From the NCBI GenBank assembly GCA_021234155.1, contig JAJEKV010000003.1, forward strand, positions 16,970,386 through 17,034,385: 64,000 nt of DNA. The letters are read 5' to 3'. Source of the stretch: Isoetes taiwanensis (Eukaryota > Streptophyta > Lycopodiopsida > Isoetales > Isoetaceae). A program made the position numbers and the translations under genes. The notes beneath the pieces were generated by a model that saw only the letters and a list, made by a program, of their open reading frames with translations, was not told the origin of the DNA and did not search any database. Shown in pieces: positions 45,310 through 55,779 of the stretch; the stretch's first letter is position 1; every line of letters starts with the position of its first letter.

Positions 45310-46551
45310 ATGGAAAACAAAAAAAAAATTTCGGACAATGGGATGGTATGTCAGGTTTCAGATTCTGAACAGAATGATCTAACAATGATTGCCAAAAGGA
45401 TGTCTGTCATGTCAGACACTGAAAAGAAGAAATTGGCACAAATATTAATGGATTTGGGCTCTGTTAAAAGTCAGAGTTTAGCGGGCAGTCATTATGGTGC
45501 TAAAGAATTGGGAAAGGAAAAGGAAGTCGAAGGGAATTCCGACCTTCTGGTAGCCTTTGGAGATTTCTTTACCTATCTAATGGAACCAGAGTTGGAGTCG
45601 GAGAAGACGAACGGAAACATGGTAGCGACGAGGCAACAGCTGGGGATGGGAGCGGTTCAAAGGCAGCAGAACATTGTGAAGCCAATTCTGGAACATTTGA
45701 ACCATTTGCAAGAGGAAGAAGCTGGAATTGTAGAGCAAAAGGCAAAACATGTTTTCCACGGTAAAATCCTGAAAAACCCATTCGTGGAAGCTAGACTAAA
45801 ACAAATGGCCAATCGAGCAGTAATCGGCTGTGTAAGGCATGAGGGAGTGAAACTCCCAATGATAAGAGCCGAGCTCGAAAAACTAGTTGACAGCATTTCA
45901 ATTTCAAAAATCTACTGGCTTGATTTTCCTTTTTTTATTGTGGAATGTGGAAACGAAATTTCTGTCAAAATGCTGCTCAAACAGGGCACGATCACGAAGG
46001 GAAACACTCAAATCTTTTTCCAAAAATGGTATCCGGCCTTTGATCCTCGGGATATTAAGCAGCTTTTCCACCCTGCATGGACTTCAGTTCAAGGCCTTAG
46101 CCCAATTTACTGGAGTGAGGAGATTCTAAAAAATTTGTTTCAGGAATTAGGTGACTTCATTGGTATGGAAACAATGCCGGATCAACCCCCAAGGGTCTGG
46201 GTCCAATTGGATCTTCTCAAGCCAATTCCTGAAAGAATTGACTACTGTGATTACTTTGGGTTGCAGAAATGCCTCCCCCTGCAGTGGCGAGGAATCCCCA
46301 CCCCCTGCAGTGCATGTGGTATCAGATTGCACGGAGGTGGAGTCTGCAAAGGCTTTGTAGAGAGGAAAACAAATGTTGAGCCCCCTAATCAGTGGGTCAC
46401 TCCTTATAAAAAGCCTTCTTCGGCCCTTAAGAAGCAAAATGTTAATGGAAGTGTGAAAAGAAAGGCTCGCAAGCAGAGAATTAGAGAGGAGCGGGGAAAG
46501 GCAGACCAGACATTGTTGGCCCAAAAAAAAAGGAAAAATGACTTGGATTAG
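45310..46551 (+). CDS. LINE ORF1 (nucleic-acid-binding, CCHC-like)
   Basis: 413 codons from ATG 45310. The middle (about residues 170-330) has the layout of plant LINE/DUF4283-type ORF1 proteins (VRHEGVKLPMIRAELEKL...IYWLDFPFFIVECG...MLLKQGTI). Then comes a Cys-rich motif, CSACGIRLHGGGVCKG, around residue 336, resembling the zinc knuckle that follows this domain, and a basic tail. ORF1 proteins bind the LINE RNA. The frame ends just after an A9 run (about 46522), and the following frame continues with similar composition, so a single-base indel or slippage may separate the true C-terminus. Confidence 0.8.
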   Translation: MENKKKISDNGMVCQVSDSEQNDLTMIAKRMSVMSDTEKKKLAQILMDLGSVKSQSLAGSHYGAKELGKEKEVEGNSDLLVAFGDFFTYLMEPELESEKTNGNMVATRQQLGMGAVQRQQNIVKPILEHLNHLQEEEAGIVEQKAKHVFHGKILKNPFVEARLKQMANRAVIGCVRHEGVKLPMIRAELEKLVDSISISKIYWLDFPFFIVECGNEISVKMLLKQGTITKGNTQIFFQKWYPAFDPRDIKQLFHPAWTSVQGLSPIYWSEEILKNLFQELGDFIGMETMPDQPPRVWVQLDLLKPIPERIDYCDYFGLQKCLPLQWRGIPTPCSACGIRLHGGGVCKGFVERKTNVEPPNQWVTPYKKPSSALKKQNVNGSVKRKARKQRIREERGKADQTLLAQKKRKNDLD

Positions 46552-47065
46552 AAAATTTGATGAAGGGAGTGTCAAGGTTCTGAATAGAGGAATTACAATT
46601 AGGGAACCCTCGTCAGGGAAGAGCTCTCCAAATTCTCCAAATTCTCCTAATTCCCCCTCTACTCGGGAAAAGGGGGAATGTTCCCATAAAATATCTGAAT
46701 TTCTTGTTCAGAATCTCTTTCCAGGTCGGGTTGAGCCTCAGATGGAAGGAACTGGTGAGCTTTTCAAGCAACAGCCAGTGTCCTTAAGCCAAGAGAAAAA
46801 TGATGATCCCAGTGAGCTTTTCAAGCAACAGCCTGGATCCCCCAGACCCTCCAGCATTATTCTGGATGAACATCATGACATAAAGATGATTGAGAGTGAC
46901 TCCAATGAGGAAATTCTTCCTACTAATGACCTTGTCATGTCAACCCCTTCACAACCTGGCGTTGAAGAGTTTTTTACTCCACAGACAACCAGGAAAAAGA
47001 ACAAAAGAATGGTCCTCTTTAACTTAGATGGGCCTGCTTCCAATACAAGAAACAAATCTTTATGA
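46538..47065 (+). CDS. ORF1 C-terminal continuation or intermediate ORF of the LINE
   Basis: About 175 codons in the +1 frame relative to ORF1, overlapping its end by 14 bases. Ser/Pro-rich with NSPNSPNSP repeats and two copies of ELFKQQP, probably disordered. The stop TGA overlaps the ORF2 start as ATGA at 47062-47065. Either the true C-terminal part of ORF1 after a frameshift at the A9 run, or a separate frame. Confidence 0.6.
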   Translation: MTWIRKFDEGSVKVLNRGITIREPSSGKSSPNSPNSPNSPSTREKGECSHKISEFLVQNLFPGRVEPQMEGTGELFKQQPVSLSQEKNDDPSELFKQQPGSPRPSSIILDEHHDIKMIESDSNEEILPTNDLVMSTPSQPGVEEFFTPQTTRKKNKRMVLFNLDGPASNTRNKSL

Positions 47066-50000
47066 AGATTGTGTGCTGGAATCTAAGAGGAATAAAGGGT
47101 CCTTTGAAAAGAAAAAGGGCTCTCATTGCAATTCAGGAAATGAAGGCGGATCTCATTTTATTACAGGAACACAGACTCTCCCCTTTTGAATCTGTCCAGG
47201 CAGTGGCTCTACATGGGCTGCAGCCAATGGCACCAAGGGTGGAATTTGTACAATATGGAAAGGATTTTCTTCTAAGTAGATGGTCTGTTAGCTTTCTCAA
47301 CATCAAAGGTCATTTGACTGGAATAATAAATGTCTATGCTTCCACAGAGCCTCATGAAAGGGAAATGCAATGGAGGGAAATGAATTCCTGGATAGATCAG
47401 CAAAATCATGTTCATAATTGGCTGTTAGCAGGAGATTTCAATAATACTCCCCTGTGGGATCAAAAGCTTGGAAAAAAGATCAATATGACTAAGAATGAGA
47501 GAGGTGAATGGGATAAATTGGTTGGCAAATTTATCTACCATCCCCCCTCCTCATCAGCCACATATTCTTGGAGTAATAAGAGAAAGGGCCCAGAAAGAAC
47601 ATTTTGTTTGTTAGATAGATTTTACACTCTCTCAGTTGACTTGGATTTATGGGATCAGGTTGTCATTAAGTCAGACTGTAGTAATTCTATCTTTGACCAT
47701 TTTCCTCAAGTTATGGAGACTCTTGTCCTTTCTTCCCGAGCTACACAGGTAAGTACTCCCTTCAAATTCAATGTCCAATTGCTGCAGGTTCAGCAATTTT
47801 GCTCACAACTGAGGGAGTATTTTATATCTCTCCCCAAGATTGGAAATAGCAGATCTATGATTGGGTTTGTGCAGAAATTAAAAACCTTGAAGCATTGGAT
47901 TAAAAAATGGGGGAAAGATTGGGCAGAAAAGAAGAGGAAACAAAAGAATGAAATTTACATTGAAATGAAAAAGGTAAGAGAATCTCTGTTTTTGGATAAA
48001 GATAATCAGACCTTGCAGGATCTAGAAAATCAACTGGAGATTAAAGTCAAACATGTGGAGGAAATGGAAGCTCAGTCTTTGGCAGTCAGAAGTAAGTGTC
48101 AGTATATCAATTGTATGGATAAAAGTAGTTCCTCCTTCTTTTTCAGGGCTGCTAAGAGTCGGATCATCAATAATGGCATCATCTCAGTTCAAGATGATCA
48201 AGGGGAAAATATTCAAGGGCAACTTGAAATTCAAAGATTTTTTGCTCATAGATATCAGGAACTATTTGATAAGCAACCAACATCTCAAATAGATATTGAG
48301 CAATTTTTTAGCATGATTGACTTGGATTCTGACTCCTCAGTTGTCAATAATGAAGCCCTTATGGCTATTCCACATAAAGAGGAGATTCTCTGTATTTTGA
48401 ATTCGATGGCTTCTGGAAAAAGTCCGGGGCCTGATGGCTTTCCCCCAGAATTCTTTAGAGAATTTTGGGATATAATGCAGGATGACTTTACAACTTTTGT
48501 GCAAGGAGCCTGGGTGGCAGATAGTTTACATCCTGCAATCAATGCTGGTCTAATTGCATTGGTTCCAAAGGTGGACCAACCTATGGCCTTCTTTGATTGG
48601 AGGCCAATCTCTTTGACCAACACCATTTATAAAGTTCTTGCAAAAATTTTAGCAAACAGGGTTAAGCCTACCCTGGAAAGACTCATTAGTCCCCTACAGA
48701 CTGCTTTCCTCCCTGGAAGGAGTATCCTTGACAACTTCATTGGAGCTTATGAAGGATTACACTGGAGTAATCTAACCAAGCAGAATTGCATGCTCCTGAA
48801 ACTGGATTTTAAAAGAGCATTTGATACTATTAATTGGGATTTTTTGAGTAGGGCCATGGAGGTCTTGGGATTTTCTCAACAGATAATCAATTTGGTCCTT
48901 GCTTTCAACAAGGAGGCCAGATCTGCAGTCTTGATTAATGGCTGCCCCTCCTCTTTTTTCCCCTGCAAAAGAGGAGTGAGGCAAGGGTGTCCTCTGGCCC
49001 CTTACCTCTTTTTAATAGTTGCTGAGATGGTGACCAAGGTTACTCTCAAACTTCAGCAGAATGGATAAATCAAAGGCCTCCAGATGCCAAATGAAGGTAT
49101 GCCTCTTTCTTTGATGCAATATGCTGATGATAGTTTCATTTTTCTGGAGGATGATGGGAAAAGCATCTTTGCCTTCCTGTCTGCCATGGAGACCTTTGGC
49201 AAAGCTTCAGGAGTTTTATTGAACAGAGCCAAATGTACCATCCTCTTGGATTCTACTGAAAATAAAATTGCTGATATAGCAATTCTTGAGAAAGGGATGG
49301 CCACCAAGCTGTTGGGTCTTCCCTTTGCACCAGACATGAGTCTTCATGGTCTTTGGTCCCCTATTACAAACAGGATTAAAAGAAAATTCATGATGTATCC
49401 TGCCTCTCTTTCATTGGCAGGAAGGGTTGAAATTGCCAACACAGTAATTACTAGCACGCACATCTATTTTTCATCTAATTGTGTCTGACAAAGCAACCTA
49501 TCAGGAAATTCAGACTGCCATTAGGAAATTTATATGGCAAGGGGACTATAAAGTTGCTTGGCAGAATCTCACTACATCTAAGGATTCTGGGGGCCTAGGA
49601 TGCAAGGATCTATTCAAACAGGCTCAGGCCCTAGCTGCAAAATTGATCTGGCGTGCTCTCTGGTCTCCTCATCTTTCTCCTGCCATGGCTTTTATCAGGT
49701 ACTGGGTTCAGCAAACTAAACCTGTGGGAAGTAATTCAATTCAACATCAGCTCCCAGATTCGGCCTTCTATCAGTTAACAGCTGGCCCCCATACATCTTC
49801 TATCATGAGGCGGCTTTTAGAGGCCTGGAATGAAGTCTCCCATTGCTTTCATGCAGATAATCTTCACAAGGTTAGTTCCAAATTTCATTTCTTTTGGCAT
49901 CACAATTTACTTCCTACAGAGGCAGGATGCTTGGCTCTCAAACATCCGAGAAAATATAAAGAATGGAGTGATGCAGGTCTCAAAACTATAGCTGATCTTC

Positions 50001-50767
50001 GATGTAATGGCAATTGGCTTACCTGGCATGAGCTGGTTGCAAGAATCAGTGATACACAGGTCAACAAAAAGATTTTCTCTGACATTTCTCGTTCCTTGAG
50101 CAACTGGGAAGATTCGATGGATCCTATTTCATGGAGTTGTGAAGTGATCATTCAACCTTCTGATCTTAAGGTCACTACAAAATGGGGTTGCACTCAGCAA
50201 GAGGCAATCAAAATAATCATTGATGGATGGCAGGCACAGTGTGCAAAAAAGATACTTTTATTTAGATGGCTTCTGTTGAATCAGAGTTTGTCCACTAATG
50301 AGAGAATAGCAAAATATAAGACTGCTCAGTCTAATATCTGCCCGTTGAGCTGCCAGCTTCCAGAATCCAATTTGCATGTCTTCCAGTGCCCGAGACTTCT
50401 GCCCTTCTGGCTCTGGGCAAAAAATCTCTGTAAGTCCACTCCTGGTTCCTCTTCACAGGAATTTTTTGACTTTCTAAGTTTCCCAAGTGCCTTCTGTGGT
50501 ACTTTGAGAACTCTGGCCCTATGGTCCATTTGGAAGCACAGAAACAGAATCGTTCATGATCACAAAACATTTAATCTCAATTGGATCAAAGCCTGCTTTC
50601 AGTCCCTGCTGGTTGAGACAGCCATAGCTCACAGAAGAAGCAAGGGCTCAGCATATGACAGAAATTGGGATTCTTTAGGGAGTTACCATGGTTTTTATGC
50701 TTTCTTTAAACTTACTATCTCTGATGCTGATGTTGACATTGACAGATTTTGTGACCGAGCATTATGA
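47062..50767 (+). pseudogene. LINE ORF2: endonuclease, reverse transcriptase, zinc-binding region
   Basis: ATG at 47062 opens an apurinic-type endonuclease (CWNLRGIKGP, LLQEHRLS, LAGDFNNTP, FDHFPQ). RT blocks follow: GKSPGPDGFPPEFF, LVPKVDQPMAFFDWRPISL, LKLDFKRAFDTINWDF, GVRQGCPLAPYLF and QYADDSFIF, with YADD the catalytic pair. The C-terminal part (49481-50767) has the RT-associated zinc motif (FRWLLLNQSLSTNERI...CPLSC...HVFQCP). One in-frame TAA at 49066-49068 and a +1 frameshift near 49480 break the frame. ORF2 would nick the target and copy the RNA in place. No RNase H domain was recognised. Confidence 0.88.
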
Positions 50768-50768
50768 T

Positions 50769-51095
50769 ATGGTTATCCCCCCCTCTCGTGGAAGATATGA
50801 TCCTAAACCGGCTTTTGAACAGTGGACAAGGGGGGTAATCAAGGCCAAGATGATCACCTTGAAGCAGCACATTTTGGCTCAGATAGCTTTGGGAGTCATT
50901 CTGGATGATGAAGATCTCTGGTGGTGGAATGATCTGAAGATTTACTTTGCTGCAAAATGGGAGGAACACTTTGACATCACCTCTGAAATCATGCTGCAGT
51001 TCATGGTCCATACCCCTCTGGATCTTGATGAGCTTGAGACAGTATTCCATATTGTCCAGGTCGATCCATTGGAGTTTGCTTTGGGCTATGAGTAG
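50769..51095 (+). CDS. Possible third LINE ORF or ORF2 extension
   Basis: The frame from ATG 50769 (MVIPPSRGRYDPKPAFEQW) runs 108 codons to TAG. It starts one base after the ORF2 stop (50765-50767). The composition is protein-like (KAKMITLKQHILAQIALG, DLWWWNDLKIYF), mixed hydrophobic and acidic, with no domain recognised. An indel (for example in the C7 tract at about 50777) could have separated it from ORF2. Confidence 0.4.
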   Translation: MVIPPSRGRYDPKPAFEQWTRGVIKAKMITLKQHILAQIALGVILDDEDLWWWNDLKIYFAAKWEEHFDITSEIMLQFMVHTPLDLDELETVFHIVQVDPLEFALGYE

Positions 51096-51335
51096 AAAAT
51101 TACAGTTCTGTTTTCTGTCTTGAACTATTACAGACATCTGATCATCTTTTTTGACTAGCTGGTACAGCAAATTTTGAATATCTAGCTGTGCCATGCCTTT
51201 TTCAGTCCCTTCTTGGGACAAGTAAGCATTGCAAGGGTTCTTCCTTTTGCAATTGCTGTATATATATTCATGTAACCTCTTTTGCATGTAATATCAAATC
51301 TGCCTTAACCTCAAAAAAAAAAAAAAAAAAAAAAA
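51096..51335 (+). other. LINE 3' UTR and poly(A) tail
   Basis: Non-coding tail of the LINE ending CCTTAACCTC followed by a run of A to 51335. Immediately after comes TCAAACTCACATATTC of the interrupted gypsy RT. Confidence 0.8.
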
Positions 51336-51744
51336 TCAAACTCACATATTCTTTTATCAACACCAACCAATTCATCATAGTTCCAGCAAAGATATCTTTC
51401 CATTCATCAAAAAACTTGGTCACAAAGGACTCATCCTCTTCTTTGAACAAATCACCAACATATAAAATTCTGTCTAGACCCTTTTTGTTCAGTTTAACTT
51501 CCTTTACCTGTTTCTTCTCACTTGCATTGATTATCAGAATGGGGTAGAGTTGTTGCAGGTCTTTTTTCTCCAGGTCTTCTTCTTGAATTGCTCCCTCAGC
51601 CAAATGCTCAAGCAGAACACTTCTGCATAATGCATCAGCTTCACAATTCTGCTCCCTTGGCACGTGACATAGTCTCCAAGTTTTGAAATTTCTCAATTCT
51701 CCCATAGCTTGGTCCCTAAGTAAGATCATGTCTTCATTCTTTGC
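51336..51744 (-). pseudogene. Family G RT start and end of the upstream RNase H (minus copy)
   Basis: The minus strand contains LRDQAMGELRNFKTWRLC, then HVPREQNCEADALCRSVLLE (the last Asp block of the RNase H-like domain), then the linker to RT (LYVGDLFKEEDESFVTKFFD). One stop separates it from the preceding frame at about 51742. It ends at the LINE boundary. Confidence 0.8.
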
Positions 51745-52693
51745 CTAGTATTCTCCCAATATTTGCCTGCAAACTAGCTGAGAGTCTCCAAAAATAACAA
51801 TTTCATTAATATTTAAATTCTTTGCTTCTTGAAGGCCTGCTATCAGAGCCTTGTATTCTGCCATATTTGAGGTTGCATTAGGAAAAATTTTGCCTACTTT
51901 TGCAAGCGACCTATTAGAAGAATCTTTAAGAATAGCAGCAGAGGAAGCCACACTTAATCTTTTAGAGACACCACCATCAAACCATAAGTAAGCAAAATTT
52001 TCTTGTTTTGACAGAGCTACCTGCATAGGGAATTCTGAGTTAGATATTGAATCATTTGTATTCAACTCAAACTCTCCACAAGGATTTGACAGCAGAATGT
52101 CTTCTTTTATGAAGTTTAAGGCTTCAAATTCACCTACTTTATTGTAGAGTGTTACCTTTCTCTTACCATTGGAAATAGTACATTCTCCTTTTGACCAAAC
52201 AGGCCTGGCATCAACTGTAGACAGCCACTTCCTTCCCAAAAGCAAATCATAAATATCTGATTTCTCCTCTATTGCTTCAAAAGCAACAACAACAAAGTTA
52301 GCTGCAACCATTATTCCCTCTACATCAATTGGCACATTGCTAGCTATGCCCATAGGGCTGATTTTTGTGTTTGAGAAGGATTTTAAAACCATTGGAGCTT
52401 TCTTGTCTATCTCAAGGCCACACATTCTCATGATGTGATGGGGCATCACATTCAGAGGTGATCCTCCATCTAATAGGACCTTGGCCAAGATCCTTTTGCC
52501 CCTCAATATGATTGGTTAGAGCAAACTCATCTTCTTTGGTCAAATTCAGTACCTTCTTCCTGTAGGATGGAGCTATCTTGAGCAGAGTCAACAAGTCAAC
52601 ATTGATTTTAGAATTCTTAAGCAAATACTCAAAATCCTCACTATCTTTATCTTTTTCCAAATATTTCTGAACAGGGGGAGGAGGTACAACCAT
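51745..52693 (-). pseudogene. Aspartic protease plus RNase H-like domain (minus copy)
   Basis: Protease active-site region LAKVLLDGGSPLNVMP (DGGS in the position of the usual D(S/T)G) and LLLGRKWLSTVDARP, then the RNase H-like domain with WFDGG, NMAEYKALIAGL and IFGDSQLVC. A frameshift near 52500 joins it to the segment at 52412-52693. This copy still has the protease part that the plus copy lost. Confidence 0.82.
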
Positions 52694-52714
52694 GTTTTGC
52701 TCGATTTCTCTGTC

Positions 52715-53821
52715 TCATAGCATTAGCATTCTTATTGACTTGGCTGGCTCTTTCTCCTTTGCATTGTTCATTCCCCTTGTGTGTACAACCTTGATTTCCT
52801 CCTGTTCTTCAATCTCATGCACAAACCTGATAGAAGCATTTTGCTCATTGGATTTAGATTTTTCTTGCCTAGCAAAATACTCTTTCACACTACATCCATC
52901 TTCAAAGTGTCCTACTACTTTGCAAAATGCACAAACAGGGCATTCCTTACCAAAATGCCCTCTTTTACCACATTTTGTACAAGGCCTGTACCAGCAGTAG
53001 TCAGGTGAGTGAGTGTTTCTCGAACAGTGAGCACAAGGTCTATATATTCTCTTTTCAGATCTGGAATTCTTCATTTCTTGAAGTTGCTTGGTCACCTCAA
53101 CTAGTGCCTCAGATACTTTGGTTATTTCGGTTCTCGCATCTGCTACAGGACCTTCAGCATCCTCCATTTTTGACGACTTCTTTTCTTTTTGAACAGCATA
53201 AACTGGTACAGGTCCTGGTCCCATATATTCCTGCTCATAATTTGGAAAGAAAGGGTCATGGGGTGAGTGCATATCATCAGGTAGGTAAGAAATCATATCT
53301 GCAATTTCAGTGGCCTTAGTAAAAGCCTTATGTATTGTATCAAACCCTTCTTGCTTTTGGATCTTGAGCATCTTCCTGTGTATTCTTGGTCTACTGCTCA
53401 AACCTCTGATAAATGATGCCACAAGATGTAAGGTATGGTTTGGAACCTGGTTAATTTGACACTTGACAAGATAAAGATTAAATCTCTCCACATATTGATG
53501 TACACTTTCACCATGTTTAATATGAAAGGTTTATAGTTCAAAGATCAAATCTTGAGGATCTAACAGCTTACCAAACCTTGCCAAGAATTTCTTGACTAAT
53601 TCATCCCATGAGTTAGCTCCTAAACTCATAACATATTCAAGCCAAGCTCTGACCTCATCATTTTTGAAACACTTTTTAAACTCAGAGAATTTACAACCGT
53701 TCTTGTGTCCATATTCTTGATAACACTCCTCAAAAGTTTTCAGAAAATTGTTACCATTCATGCTTGGATCAAAAGTAGGAACAGGAATTGGCATATTCAA
53801 CTCAAAGTAATGGCAAGGCAT
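52715..53821 (-). pseudogene. gag of family G (minus copy), three zinc knuckles
   Basis: The frames at 53531-53821 and 52715-53491 are joined by a frameshift near 53500. The first opens MPCHYFELNMPIPVPTFDPS and reads the capsid-like part. The second ends with three CCHC motifs: CAHCSRNTHSPDYC, CTKCGKRGHFGKEC and CAFCKVVGHFEDGC (each C-x2-C-x4-H-x4-C), followed by a basic/acidic tail. Three knuckles in one gag is more than the usual one or two. The N-terminal 35 residues present in the plus copy are missing because the DNA upstream (to about 54060) is unrelated to the family. Confidence 0.82.
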
Positions 53822-54060
53822 ACCTGTACAGATCTCTAACAGATGACTATGCAGGCACTTTGACTATCATGAATCTCTGCTATATATGCCAAAATGCAAC
53901 ACTTTGGCTATCTTCTTTTTTGTAGTAGAACGCAAGGATCAAATGTTATATACTTCAAAGATGTCAAACACGAGCTCAATAAAGAACATTCACAAATATG
54001 TCACAAAGGATCGGATTTTCATTCAACTTAGAATCAAACAGCAGGCAATAATAATCCCAA
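53822..54060 (-). other. Replacement DNA between gag and LTR
   Basis: Unrelated to the corresponding positions of the other two family G copies, so the LTR 3' part, primer site and gag start have been lost. No coding seen. Confidence 0.55.
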
Positions 54061-55756
54061 GCTCGATGTCTTGGGCACAGGATGAAACAAGTTATACATA
54101 CATGTAATTCACACAAATCATCAGTAATTCATGCATAATCTGATGTTTAGAAGGCAGATTCAAGCTCAAGATCTGTGAATTGGTCTTTCTTGAAAGCAAT
54201 CAATCCGTCTTTTGCCTCAAAGCCCTCGAAATTCGCTCAGAGCCATTTCCCCCCTTTTGAAATCCCCTGTTTAGTGCTGTTCTTGGCAAATTCGTGCCGG
54301 AATTTTGTTTTTTTGTTTATCTGATAGGTTCTTGGCATGTTTTGGGCCGATCTGATAGCTCTGAGCCATGATTTGGAGGTTGAATAAGGTGTTTTGGCTG
54401 GATCTTGGCGCGGTTGGTAGTTAGGGTTCTTGAAAAAACAAGCACGATATATCCCACAGGCCCGATTTGCAAAAGAGGACCAAGGTATAAAAGCAATAGC
54501 AAAATCAATATTATTAATTAATTACGTGCTATATCCACGTGGGTCTCGGTACCTCCACCGCCCCACATGCCCGGGTATACCACGTGGCAGGGGGTGATTG
54601 GCTGGGGAATCTAGGCTTCTGGGGGGGGGGGTAGACAGAAAATTTTTTTGCAAAATAAAGTTAGGCACATTTCCCAAAAAATCGAGTTTGAAGGCCCAAA
54701 TGAGGGTATTTTTGAAAATCCTTTTTTGCAAAAATAATCTTTTTTGATGCTCTCCATGATGAGGGAATTTTTTTGCAAAAAAAAACAATTTTTATTTTGA
54801 CTTAAAAATGAGCATGGAAATGGTGAGGTGGCAAGTAGGCAAGATGAGTTGGCAAAATGAGAATGACATGGCAAAAAGGGATGATGAGGTGGCAAACAAC
54901 TTGGCAAGGAATATTTTTTCTAGTCAAAACATGAGATGAGGTGGATATGATGTATGTGAGTATGTGGAGGTGTTGGTGATGATGTGGCAAGATGACATGT
55001 CACCCTTATGAACTTTAACAACTTAAATTGAAGAATTTTCGCAAAGAATGGAATTCTCAATGGGGTGACACGTGTGTGACATGACATGGCAATAAAGATG
55101 ATGTGTATGATGACTTGGCCGCTTTTGAATGATGACATGGGTCAATTTCAAGGCTAATGCATATAATTTGCATCCTTTAGGCAAATTTTGACTTTTGATG
55201 CTTTCTTTAGGAATTTTTGCACTTTCTCTCACCATTTGACTTCTAGAGAAAGAATTTTGACCCTTGGCCATGGTCATGACCAAATCAAGTGGAAATTTGT
55301 GCTTCAACAAGATGGTGATGATATGGTAAGTGTGTTTGATGTGAATGACATGTGAAAAAGAAGTTTTGACTAGAAAAAATCTTCTAGGCCAATTTGTCTT
55401 AGGAGATGAAAATTAGACATGGAACTTGGGGTCACATGGCCATGTTTTCATGGCAAAGGATATGGGAGGCTTGAAATGGAGATCATGGGATGTAATTATG
55501 CCAAGAACTCAAATATAAGCATCACATACCAAGGGCACTTCAGGGGGTCTTCAAATCTTCAAAAATTGTGTTGCTTGAATCTCCTTCCTTAGCATGCTTG
55601 TGTGATCTTTTTGGTCTCCAAGTCTCCTCTTCACAATGTGCAAAGATGCATTTTCCTTCAACGAATTGTGCTTGTGCATCTGTGTCCAAATCAAAGTGTG
55701 AGCATGAAAATATCATAAAGTGTCTTGCTCTTCTATGCTGCCAAAGCATGGCAGCA
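54061..55756 (-). repeat. 5' LTR of the minus-strand family G element, 3' part missing
   Basis: Opens (minus strand) with TGCTGCCA, five bases, TGGCAGCA at 55756. Shares with the other LTRs ...GATCCTGTGCCCAAGA... and the GCAAAAAAGATT-type tracts. A run of ten G near 54620 is unusual. About 0.8-1 kb of the LTR is lost at the gag side. Confidence 0.75.
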
Positions 55757-55779
55757 TAGACCGACCTTTAAGGTTGGTT

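Larger units (their letters stand above)
44893..51335 (+). mobile_element. Nearly full-length L1-type LINE inserted in the gypsy element
   Basis: About 6.4 kb. It has a GC-rich 5' leader beginning AGTGGGGGAACGGGAG, ORF1, an ORF1 extension in another frame, ORF2 (endonuclease plus RT plus zinc motif), a possible ORF3 and a 3' end with a run of 23 A (51313-51335). It is flanked by an imperfect 7-bp duplication. Few defects (one stop, two frameshifts) indicate a recent insertion, later than the gypsy copy it splits. Confidence 0.9.
43692..55756 (-). mobile_element. Family G Ty3/gypsy element, minus-strand copy, split by a LINE
   Basis: Reading leftward from 55756: 5' LTR (its 3' part lost), gag, protease, RNase H-like domain and start of RT, then a LINE (44893-51335), then the rest of RT and the second RNase H. 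The element stops at about 43692 within the RNase H region. Integrase and the 3' LTR are absent. It is better preserved in gag/PR than the plus copy. Confidence 0.85.
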
